From NCBI RefSeq assembly GCF_013375535.1, contig NZ_JABXJG010000002.1:744001-808000 (forward strand): DNA of 64,000 bases. Reading direction: 5' to 3'. Below, in pieces: positions 44,967 to 52,334 of the stretch. Each line of letters opens with the position of its first letter. The stretch's first letter is position 1. The notes beneath the pieces were generated by a model. The model saw nothing but the letters and a program-made list of their open reading frames with translations. It was not told the origin of the DNA and ran no database searches. Both the position numbers and the translations under genes were made by a program. The DNA comes from Sphingobium sp. 15-1. GTDB taxonomy: Bacteria > Pseudomonadota > Alphaproteobacteria > Sphingomonadales > Sphingomonadaceae.

Positions 44967-45167
44967 ATGATCGCGCTGTTGGTGATGCTGGATTCCCCGC
45001 CCCCGCTGCCGCTGGAGAGCGAGGCGCGGCGGGTGATCGAGTGGCAGTTGAAGGCGCCGCCCCGGGAGGAGGCGGAGCTGTCGGCGGAGGAGGCTGCGCG
45101 GGTTCGAAGGCTTTATCTGGAATCCATTGGTCGGCGGGTCGAGCGAGCTGTGGATGCGGCGCGATGA
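44967..45167 (+). CDS. Small hypothetical protein in the Tad operon
   Basis: This 66-aa product starts 3 bp after tadD. It has a short hydrophobic start (MIALLVMLDSPPPLPL) and a charged helical remainder (EARRVIEWQLK; EEAARVRRLYLESIGRR). Tight spacing supports expression with tadD. No family is recognised. Confidence 0.55.
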   Translation: MIALLVMLDSPPPLPLESEARRVIEWQLKAPPREEAELSAEEAARVRRLYLESIGRRVERAVDAAR

Positions 45168-45186
45168 GGATAGAATGCGCCACCTC

Positions 45187-45253
45187 CGTTCGTATCGAGC
45201 GAAGTCGAGATACGGATGCGCATAGCGCTTCTCGACTTCGCTCGAAGCGAACG
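45187..45253. repeat. Palindromic repeat, family D, before tadG
   Basis: Arms CGTTCG...CGAGCGAAGTCGAGA and TCTCGACTTCGCTCG...CGAACG form a hairpin of about 67 nt. It lies in the only real gap of the Tad operon and ends 4 bp before the proposed TTG start of the TadG-like gene. Confidence 0.78.
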
Positions 45254-45256
45254 GGA

Positions 45257-47014
45257 TTGGGGCGCCTCTGGCGCGACCGGTCGGCCGCTGTGGCGCCGAT
45301 GGTGGCGGCGCTGGGCGCGGTGTTGATCGGAGCGGCGGGGTTCGCGCTGGATGCGGGGCTTTATTATGTGAGCGAGCGCAATCTGCGCGCAGCGACCGAT
45401 GCCGCCGCGCTGGCCGCCGCCATGAATCCGGCGCAGGCGACGGCGCGGGCGCGGGACAGCCTGGCCCGCAACGGCTATGATCCGGCCATTCTCCGTTCGG
45501 TCGAGCTGGGGCGCTATTGCGCCGATGCGGGGCTTGGCGCCGCGCAGCGGTTCGATGCCAGCATGGCGCTTTGTCCGGGCAACGGCCGGGTCAACGCCGT
45601 GCGCATCCGGACCGGAAAAGCGGCGCGGCAGTTTCTGATGCGGGTGCTGGGCCCCGCCAATCCGCTGCCCGACCTCAGCGCCAGCGCCACCGCGACGCGC
45701 ATCGACGAGGCGGGCGTGGGCATCACATCCGGCATCCTGACCGTGACCAACGCGCTGGTGAACAGCGTCAACGACCTGCTGGGCGCGTTGCTGGGGATCA
45801 AGCTCCACCTCTCCACCGCCGATGTCGAGGCGTTGATGGCCAGCAATGTCGATGCGGGGCTGTTCTTCGACGCGCTGGCGCAGCGGGTCGGGGAAAGCGG
45901 CACCTATGCCGCGCTCACCGCCCGGACGGTGGGGTTGCAGGATCTGCTTTATGCCGCCGCCAGCGCCGCCGACAATGGCGCGACCGCCGCCGCGCTGACC
46001 ACGCTCGCCGGGCAGGTCGGCAATGGCTATGCCGTGCCGCTGAAGGGGCTGTTCGGCCTGGGCGTATGGAAGAACATGCCGGTGGGCGGCGCGAACGGGA
46101 AACCGGCGCTGCGGGCCGGGATCAACGCCTATCAGCTTTTTTCCTACGCGGTGCAGGCGGGGAGCGGCAAGGTCGACCTGTCCAACGCCATCGGCACGGT
46201 CGCGCCGGGCAGCAGCGTGCTGCTGGCCGCCATGGCGAGCGGACCGATGGACCGGCCGCGCTTTTCCTTTGGCCCGGCGGGGGAGACCAGCGTCGCGACG
46301 TCCGCATTGCGGCTGCAACTGGACGTCGGCATCAAGAATGTTACCCTGCTGGGCGTTCCGATCCTGTCGGTCAATCTGCCGGTGACGATCGACATCGCGG
46401 CGGCGCAGGGCCAGGTGAGCGCCATCGACTGCCCCGACACGGCCGAACAGGCGCGGGACATGCGCGTCACGGTGCAGGCCAGCACTGGCCTCGTCAACGC
46501 CTATGTCGGCGCGCTGCCCGCCGGCGCGATGACTCTGCCGATGCCCGCTTTGTCCGCCGCCGAGGTGCAGCCGGTCCGGATCGTCAACGCGCTGGGCGTC
46601 GTCGCCGTGGACGGCCGCGCCGTGGCGCAGCCGGTGATGGGCAATAGCGGCGCGCTGGTCTTCGGCCCCGGCGGACAGGGCACGGTCGGCCGTCCGGGAT
46701 CGCCCGGCGCGCCCGCCAGCATCGGCAATGGATCGCAGGTCGGACCGCTGCTGACGTCGCTGGTCGGCAACCTCGGCGGATCGGACGGATTGCAGGTGAC
46801 GTTGCTCGGCACCTGCCTGCCGATCGTCTGCGACGCGACCAAGGCGCTCGCCCGGTCGCAATTGTTGAGCGGCGTCGTCAATCCGCTGGCGGCGCTGGTC
46901 GGCACCACCATCGATCCGCTGGTCACCAATCTGCTCGGCGCGCTGGGCATCCAACTTGGCCATGCGACGCTCTGGGCGACCGGGGCGCGGTGCGGCGTGC
47001 CGGTGCTGGTGTGA
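45257..47014 (+). CDS. TadG-like pilus-associated membrane protein
   Basis: The 585-aa protein begins with the TadE/TadG-type N-terminus RDRSAAVAPMVAALGAVLIG...AGFALDAGLYYVSERNLRAATDAAALAAA, a single membrane anchor with a prepilin-like pattern. The long remainder is extracytoplasmic, rich in Ala, Gly, Val and Asp, with IGNGSQVGPLLTSLV-type segments. No von Willebrand domain is evident. The proposed start is TTG 45257; no ATG lies near the domain, and a repeat sits directly upstream, so the original start may have been altered. Adjacent to flp and tadE. Confidence 0.8.
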   Translation: MGRLWRDRSAAVAPMVAALGAVLIGAAGFALDAGLYYVSERNLRAATDAAALAAAMNPAQATARARDSLARNGYDPAILRSVELGRYCADAGLGAAQRFDASMALCPGNGRVNAVRIRTGKAARQFLMRVLGPANPLPDLSASATATRIDEAGVGITSGILTVTNALVNSVNDLLGALLGIKLHLSTADVEALMASNVDAGLFFDALAQRVGESGTYAALTARTVGLQDLLYAAASAADNGATAAALTTLAGQVGNGYAVPLKGLFGLGVWKNMPVGGANGKPALRAGINAYQLFSYAVQAGSGKVDLSNAIGTVAPGSSVLLAAMASGPMDRPRFSFGPAGETSVATSALRLQLDVGIKNVTLLGVPILSVNLPVTIDIAAAQGQVSAIDCPDTAEQARDMRVTVQASTGLVNAYVGALPAGAMTLPMPALSAAEVQPVRIVNALGVVAVDGRAVAQPVMGNSGALVFGPGGQGTVGRPGSPGAPASIGNGSQVGPLLTSLVGNLGGSDGLQVTLLGTCLPIVCDATKALARSQLLSGVVNPLAALVGTTIDPLVTNLLGALGIQLGHATLWATGARCGVPVLV

Positions 47015-47086
47015 GGTCCGGCGGCGGGCGGGCCCCCTCCCCCGCTCGCCGCCGGTCATTCCGTGGAGGGACCAAGGAGAAGTGGG

Positions 47087-47269
47087 ATGAACAAGTTTCT
47101 GGGATCGTTGATCGCGAAATTGGCGCGGGATGAAAAAGGGCTGACCGCCGTGGAATATGCCGTGCTGGGCGCGGTGGTGGTGGCGGCAATCGTCGCGGTG
47201 GGGACCAATTTCCGGACGCAGCTCGGCGCCGCCTTCACGACGATGTTCAACAGCATTCCATCAAGCTGA
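47087..47269 (+). CDS. flp: Flp-family type IVb major pilin
   Basis: The 60-aa prepilin has a short basic leader, then the processing site G/LTAVEYAVLGAVVVAAIVAV with the conserved Glu5 and Tyr6 of Flp pilins. Mature pilin would be about 43 aa. The start at 47087 follows AAGGAGAAG. The gene lies near the 3' end of the operon between tadG-like and tadE, whereas flp is usually promoter-proximal. Confidence 0.93.
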   Translation: MNKFLGSLIAKLARDEKGLTAVEYAVLGAVVVAAIVAVGTNFRTQLGAAFTTMFNSIPSS

Positions 47270-47697
47270 TGTGGAGCCGGGTGCGCCGCCTGCCGGCATG
47301 CGACAGGGGGCTGGCGGCGCTGGAATTCGCGCTGCTGGCGCCTGCGCTGCTGATGCTGGTCTTCGCGATCGTGCTTTATTCCTTTTACTTCGCCGCGCTG
47401 ATGGGCGTGCGCCATGCCGCCGTGGAGGGTGCGCGGGCCGCCGTGGCGGGGCTTTCCACCGCCGAGCGCACGGCATTGGCGCAAAGCCGGGCGCGGGCGG
47501 TGGTCGACGGTTACGGCACGCTGCTGGCGGCGGGCGGCGGGCCGGTGATTACGGCCGGCCCCGATGCGACCGGCACGTTCCGGGTGCAGGTGCGTTATTC
47601 TCTGAGCGGCAGTCCGATGATGCGCTATGCCGCGTTCGTGCCCATGCCGTCTCCGACGGTCAGCGCCAGCGTCATCGTCACCAACGGAAGCTATTGA
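47269..47697 (+). CDS. tadE: Minor pseudopilin TadE
   Basis: The 142-aa protein has the TadE N-terminus RGLAALEFALLAPALLMLVFAIVLYSFYF, with a prepilin-type cleavage region and Glu at the expected place, followed by an extracytoplasmic domain (VEGARAAVAGLST). The ATG shares a base with the flp stop. Its 3' end overlaps the convergent mtnA by 7 bp. Confidence 0.9.
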   Translation: MWSRVRRLPACDRGLAALEFALLAPALLMLVFAIVLYSFYFAALMGVRHAAVEGARAAVAGLSTAERTALAQSRARAVVDGYGTLLAAGGGPVITAGPDATGTFRVQVRYSLSGSPMMRYAAFVPMPSPTVSASVIVTNGSY

Positions 47698-48755
47698 CCC
47701 TGCCCGAGCCGCCTGGGGTCGGTCACCAGGCCGGTTTCAGTGATATAGGCCGTGACCAGAGCGGCGGGCGTGATGTCGAAAGCGGGATTGACGGCGGGCG
47801 ACGCGGTGATGCCGATCCGCGCTGGGACGCCATGTTCGCCGGGGCCGGTCATGAACCGTATCTCATCGGCGGCGCGCTCCTCGATCGGCACGCTCGCCCC
47901 GTCCGGCGTTGCCGGATCGTAAGTGCTGGACGGCAGGGCGACGTAGAAGGGGATGCCATGCGCGCTGGCGGCCAGCGCCTTCAAATAAGTGCCGATCTTG
48001 TTGCAGACATCGCCATTGGCGGTGACCCGGTCGGTGCCGACGATCACCATGTCCACCTGACCCTGCTGCATCAGCAGGCCGCCCGCATTGTCAACGATCA
48101 GGCTGTGCGGGACGCCATGGCCTGCCAGTTCGAAGGCGGTCAGCGCGCCCTGGTTGCGGGGCCGGGTCTCGTCGACCCAGATATGCACGGCGATGCCCTC
48201 GTCATGGGCGAGGTAGAGGGGCGCGGTCGCCGTGCCCCAATCGACTGTGGCGAGCCATCCGGCGTTGCAATGGGTCAGGATGTTGACCGGCTTTCCTCCT
48301 TTGCGCGACGCGATCTCCCGGATGAGGGGCAGGCCGGTTTCCCCGATCGCGCGGTTCGCGGCGACATCCTCGTCACAGAGGCGAGCGGCTTCGACATAGG
48401 CGATCGCGGTCCTTCGCTCGGGCGGCTGTCCCGCGACCGCCTCTCGCACTTTCTCCAGCGCCCAGCGCAGGTTGACCGCTGTCGGACGCGCCGAGGCGAG
48501 ATGGGAGAAATGGCGTTCCAGCGATGCCGTGCCGGGGTCTTTCCGCAGCGCCAGCGCCAGGCCGTAGGCGGCGACGGCGCCGATCAGCGGCGCACCGCGC
48601 GTGGCCATGTCGGCAATGGCGTGAAAGGCATCCTCCGGCGTCCGCAGCACCAGCCGCTCCAGCGCCCAGGGCAGGCGCCGCTGGTCGAAAATGCCGACGC
48701 TCCAGCCGTCCGGCTCCAGCCAGATGGAGCGCGTCGCCTGCCCCTCCAGCCTCAT
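47691..48755 (-). CDS. mtnA: S-methyl-5-thioribose-1-phosphate isomerase
   Basis: MtnA isomerises methylthioribose-1-phosphate to methylthioribulose-1-phosphate in methionine salvage. The 354-aa protein has DMATRGAPLIGAVAAYGLALAL, the catalytic Cys in NILTHCNAGWLAT, and the Asp in VIVGTDRVTANGDVCNKIGTY. It is the last gene of the minus-strand mtn operon and overlaps mtnK (ATGA). Confidence 0.95.
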   Translation of the reverse strand: MRLEGQATRSIWLEPDGWSVGIFDQRRLPWALERLVLRTPEDAFHAIADMATRGAPLIGAVAAYGLALALRKDPGTASLERHFSHLASARPTAVNLRWALEKVREAVAGQPPERRTAIAYVEAARLCDEDVAANRAIGETGLPLIREIASRKGGKPVNILTHCNAGWLATVDWGTATAPLYLAHDEGIAVHIWVDETRPRNQGALTAFELAGHGVPHSLIVDNAGGLLMQQGQVDMVIVGTDRVTANGDVCNKIGTYLKALAASAHGIPFYVALPSSTYDPATPDGASVPIEERAADEIRFMTGPGEHGVPARIGITASPAVNPAFDITPAALVTAYITETGLVTDPRRLGQGQ

Positions 48756-49993
48756 GCCGGCGCCAGTTGCTGGCCGATCGCCCGCGACACGGCGGCGATG
48801 CCGGGAAAGGACGGGCGATCCACCAGCAGCGCCCGCGCCATGCACAGCGCCCGGCGCTCGCAACCGGCGCGCAGGGCTTCGTCCGCGATGCTTTCGAAAT
48901 CCGCCACATGGGCGAGGCCCAATATGCGGCGGATCATCTCGCAACCGGCAAAGCCCAGCGCGTCGGCCCAGATGGCGTCGAGCCGCTCCCGGATCGCCGC
49001 TTCGCGCAGACCGGGGTCAGCCTTCGCCAGAGCGTGGAGCGCGCCATGTTCCACTTGCGGGTCGAGGGCGCGCCAATGTCCGGCGAAGCGGGACGCGAAA
49101 CCGTCCCACAGCACCTCCGCCTGATCCAGCAGCCAGGGGTCCGGCCGTTCCGCCGGACGCTGGCCGGGCTGGGCCAGATGGGCCATCCACAGATTGGCGA
49201 GGATCATGCCCACGTCGAAGCCGATCGGGCCGTAAAAGGCGAATTCCGGGTCGATCACCTGCGTGTCGCCTGCCGTCACCATCACCGATCCGGTGTGGAG
49301 ATCGCCATGCAGCAGCGCTTCGGGAGCGGCGAGGAAGCGCGCCTTCATCCGCTGCGCGGCCAGGCGGAGCGGCACGTCCGACCGAAAGGCGGCGACCACA
49401 TCCTCCAGGCCCGGCGTATGGCGGTTCATCGGCGCGTCGAAATAGGGCTCGTCGAAGATCAGATCCTCTGTGATGCGGCACATGGCGGTGTTGCCGAGAT
49501 AGGCGGCGATGCGCGCCTTCTTCTCCGCCACCGGCACCGCCAGGTCCGAAGTGAAGAACAGCGTATCGGCCAGGAATTCCGCCAGATGCTCTGCCAGCAG
49601 CGGATAGCGTTCCCCGTCGACCAGCGCGCCGCGCAACGTGCGATGCGGGCTGAGCAAGGCCATCACCGTCAGGGCCATGACGTCGTCATGATGGATCAGC
49701 GCGGGCACGCGGGCGGGCGCATGGGCGGCCTGATCGGCCAAAGCGAGCCGCTCATAATAGGCCCGCGACAGGGGCAGCGGCCAGCTTTCGCCCACCATGC
49801 GGACATAGGGCAGCGCCTGCTTGGCGGCGACGCCGCCGTCCGGTCCCGTGACCAGGAAGACGAGATTGAGATTGCCGTCCCCGACCTCCCGCACGGTCCA
49901 GCCGTCCGGCGCGCCGCCGAGCAGCGCGGCGACGGCGGGGACGGTGGCCAGAAACGGGGCGACGCTGCGTTCGTCCAAGGCGACGTAGCTCAT
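48752..49993 (-). CDS. mtnK: S-methyl-5-thioribose kinase
   Basis: MtnK phosphorylates methylthioribose with ATP. The 413-aa APH-fold kinase has GDGNLNLVFLVTGPDGG, VAAKQALPYVRMVGESWPL, the catalytic loop ALLHGDLHTGSVMVT and DPEFAFYGPIGFDVG (metal Asp). The start at 49993 (MSYVALDER) has GGAGGAGG upstream. With MtnK present, a nucleosidase giving free methylthioribose is expected elsewhere. Overlaps mtnC and mtnA. Confidence 0.94.
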   Translation of the reverse strand: MSYVALDERSVAPFLATVPAVAALLGGAPDGWTVREVGDGNLNLVFLVTGPDGGVAAKQALPYVRMVGESWPLPLSRAYYERLALADQAAHAPARVPALIHHDDVMALTVMALLSPHRTLRGALVDGERYPLLAEHLAEFLADTLFFTSDLAVPVAEKKARIAAYLGNTAMCRITEDLIFDEPYFDAPMNRHTPGLEDVVAAFRSDVPLRLAAQRMKARFLAAPEALLHGDLHTGSVMVTAGDTQVIDPEFAFYGPIGFDVGMILANLWMAHLAQPGQRPAERPDPWLLDQAEVLWDGFASRFAGHWRALDPQVEHGALHALAKADPGLREAAIRERLDAIWADALGFAGCEMIRRILGLAHVADFESIADEALRAGCERRALCMARALLVDRPSFPGIAAVSRAIGQQLAPA

Positions 49994-50685
49994 GGGCGAT
50001 CCTCCTCCCATTCAATGGCGTCGAAGCTGGCAACGGCGGGAAAGGCGTCATCCCCTGGCGCCGCACCCCGCGCCAGCAGGATCACGGCCAGACCCGCTTC
50101 CCGCGCCGCGGCCAGTTCCTCCGGCGTGTCGGAGAGGAACAATATCCCGGCGGGCGGGCGGTCCAGCGCAGCGGCGATGGCGCGGTAGGATCGCGCTTCC
50201 CGCTTGCCGCCGATCGCCGTGTCGAAATAGCCCGCGAACAGCGGCGTCAGGTCGCCATGATCGCTATGCCCGAACAGCAGCTTTTGCGCTGCCACAGAGC
50301 CAGAGGAATAGACGTAGAGCGCAACGCCCGCATCGTGCCAGCGGCGCAAGGCCACCGCCGCGTCGGCATGGACATGGCCGGTGAAATGCCCCTGCGCATA
50401 GCCCTCCGCCCAGATCAGGCCCTGCAATTGCTTGAGCGGGCCGATCTTGCGGTCGGCATCATGCCATTGCAGCAGCAGATCGACGCAGGCCCGGTCGTCC
50501 AGTTCCGCCCCCGCTTCGGCCCGCACCGCGTCGAGGATCGGCGCGGCCTCCGCCGGATGGTCAGCGACGAAGGCCGCCAGCCGGGCGCGGGAATAAGGGA
50601 ACAGCACGTCATGGACGAAGGCGATGCTGGACGTCGTGCCCTCTATGTCGGTGACGATTGCGGCGGGACGGTTCGGCCGCTTCAT
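49990..50685 (-). CDS. mtnC: Enolase-phosphatase E1 (acireductone synthase)
   Basis: The 231-aa HAD-family enzyme enolises and dephosphorylates diketomethylthiopentyl phosphate to acireductone. The nucleophile motif is VTDIEGTTSSIAFVHDVLFPY, with YVYSSGSVAAQKLLF and a GILFLSDTPEELAAA motif for the metal Asp. Overlaps mtnD and mtnK by 4 bp each. Confidence 0.94.
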   Translation of the reverse strand: MKRPNRPAAIVTDIEGTTSSIAFVHDVLFPYSRARLAAFVADHPAEAAPILDAVRAEAGAELDDRACVDLLLQWHDADRKIGPLKQLQGLIWAEGYAQGHFTGHVHADAAVALRRWHDAGVALYVYSSGSVAAQKLLFGHSDHGDLTPLFAGYFDTAIGGKREARSYRAIAAALDRPPAGILFLSDTPEELAAAREAGLAVILLARGAAPGDDAFPAVASFDAIEWEEDRP

Positions 50686-51233
50686 GCCGCCCCCTGATAG
50701 AGCGGGATGGCGCGCGCGATCTCGTCGCCGGTGAAGCGGGCGACCCAGCCTTCGGGCGTAGTGAACAGGCGGATGGCGGTGAAGCAGGGGTGCTCGCCCA
50801 TGTCGAACCAGTGCGTCGTGCCCGCAGGCAGGACGATCAGGTCGCCGGCGGTGCAGAGCAGCGCATGGACCACGCCGCCAGAGCGGATGTAGAACAGGCC
50901 CGCGCCCTCGACGAAGAAGCGGACCTCGTCATCGTCATGGACATGTTCGGCCAGGAATTTGGCGCGCATGTCCTCCCGCTGGGGATGGTCCAGGGTCATC
51001 CTGATGACGTCGCACGACTGATAACCGCCCCGCGCCTTCAGCCGGTCGATGTCGGCGGCATAGACCTGCATGATGTCGCCGTCCGTGGCGTCGGGCGCCA
51101 GCGCCGCGCTGGCTTCCCAGCGCTCCAGCCGCACGCCCGTGGGCTCCAGCAGGGCCGCGATCGTCGCATGATCGCGCCATTGCCCCCGCGCTTCGTGCGG
51201 CGGCGTGTCGTCATATTGGGTCAAGGCGGTCAT
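50682..51233 (-). CDS. mtnD: Acireductone dioxygenase
   Basis: The 183-aa cupin oxidises acireductone to the 2-oxoacid precursor of methionine plus formate (Fe form). Metal ligands are visible in EHVHDDDEVRFFVEG (HxHxxxxE) and the later TTHWFDMG His. The ATG at 51233 overlaps the mtnB stop. Confidence 0.94.
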   Translation of the reverse strand: MTALTQYDDTPPHEARGQWRDHATIAALLEPTGVRLERWEASAALAPDATDGDIMQVYAADIDRLKARGGYQSCDVIRMTLDHPQREDMRAKFLAEHVHDDDEVRFFVEGAGLFYIRSGGVVHALLCTAGDLIVLPAGTTHWFDMGEHPCFTAIRLFTTPEGWVARFTGDEIARAIPLYQGAA

Positions 51234-51868
51234 CGGGCCACTCCGTTCAGCTTCCATTCTTCCCAGGCGCAGGCGAGCAGAAATTCGCATCCCTCGACCA
51301 TCGCCTCGGCCGCCTCCAGCGTGGCGCCCCAGGCATAAAGGCCGTGGCCGCGAATGTAGAAAGCGGAGATCGGCGGGTCCTGCCCTTCCAATATCGGCCT
51401 GAGCTGGGCGGCCAGCGCCGGCATGTCCTGGCTATTGTCCACCAGCGGCAGGGTGACGCTGGCCTCATGGGTCGCGACGCCCGGAAAGATCTTGAGCAGC
51501 TCATAACCGGCCAGCGTGATCCCGTCCCGTCCTGCCAGCGCGCGGCTGAGCACCGTTCCGGCGACGGAATGGGTGTGCAGCACCGCCCCCGCGCCCGGAT
51601 CGACCGCGTAGACAAGGCAGTGCAGCAGGGTTTCGGCGGAGGATTGGCCCGGATCGATCGCCGCGCCGTCCGGCGCGACGCGCATGAACTGCGCTGGCGT
51701 CAGCCGCCCCTTATGCGCGCCCGACCGGGTGATGAGGATGGCCCCGTCCGCGAGCCGGACGGAATAATTGCCCGCCGTCGCGGGCGCAAGCCCGCGCGCG
51801 TCGAGACGGCGGCCGGCTTCCGCGAGCGCATGCGCTAAAGAAGGCAGATCAGACATGGCAGCGGACAT
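51230..51868 (-). CDS. mtnB: Methylthioribulose-1-phosphate dehydratase
   Basis: The class II aldolase-fold enzyme (about 212 aa) dehydrates methylthioribulose-1-phosphate. Characteristic segments are GLAPATAGNYSVRLADG, ITRSGAHKGRL, SSAETLLHCLVY, the zinc site VLHTHSVAGTVLSRA and YIRGHGLYAWG. The start is either 51868 or the ATG at 51856; neither has a strong ribosome site. It is the first gene of the operon, preceded by a long structured leader. Confidence 0.92.
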   Translation of the reverse strand: MSAAMSDLPSLAHALAEAGRRLDARGLAPATAGNYSVRLADGAILITRSGAHKGRLTPAQFMRVAPDGAAIDPGQSSAETLLHCLVYAVDPGAGAVLHTHSVAGTVLSRALAGRDGITLAGYELLKIFPGVATHEASVTLPLVDNSQDMPALAAQLRPILEGQDPPISAFYIRGHGLYAWGATLEAAEAMVEGCEFLLACAWEEWKLNGVAR

Positions 51869-52080
51869 ATCCAACAATGGAGAAAACCGCGAGTCACCAC
51901 GGCACCAGTCATCCTTGTCGGACGTCCCGGCTGGATAAGGGCGTTCGATGATCCTTTGATGACAAGGGATCGCATCGATCCTAGCGGCGGCAGTCGAGCG
52001 CCGCAATGGCCCGCATACCAGTTCCGGCAAGCGCCCTGGCGAGACGCGCTTGCGGGACACCGCATGGATCAGCGACTGAC
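51869..52080 (-). promoter_or_regulatory. Structured 5' leader of the mtn operon
   Basis: In the transcript direction the leader can form GCAAGCGC/GCGCTTGC (within 52022-52055), GGATCG-ATG-CGATCC, and possible pairings around CCTTATCC...AAGG close to mtnB. This is unusually dense structure for a leader. It does not match the SAM-II or SAH riboswitch patterns I know, and only loosely recalls a SAM-I-type start. Function unknown. Confidence 0.35.
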
Positions 52081-52120
52081 AATGAATATCCGCAGCAATC
52101 ATTCTGACGGACAGGCCCCT

Positions 52121-52161
52121 TTTCCCCGCCTACGGCGCGGATGATGCCGCGGGCGGGGAAA
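52121..52161. repeat. Inverted repeat between mtn leader and TonB receptor
   Basis: Perfect 10-bp arms TTTCCCCGCC / GGCGGGGAAA surround an inner GCGG-ATGATG-CCGC hairpin. It lies in the divergent gap (51869-52334) and could be a regulatory site or a terminator-like structure. The rest of the gap is relatively AT-rich near the receptor start and should hold its promoter. Confidence 0.65.
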
Positions 52162-52334
52162 TATCCATTTCACGACAATTATCCTGATGGGCCAATGAAA
52201 AGCTGTAATTTTGTTGCGGATAAGCAACATATGGGAAAAAAAGAATCCCGATTTGTACATGTCCCCCCAACTATGATTGCCACGCTGATGTAGTCCTATA
52301 TCAATCCCCATGGTCTGTTTTGTGGGGTGTGTTT

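Noticed and set aside
51869..52080. Known SAM-II, SAH or SAM-I riboswitch upstream of mtnB
   Set aside because: Only a loose CTTATC-type start was found; the conserved cores of these classes are not visible, so no class was assigned.
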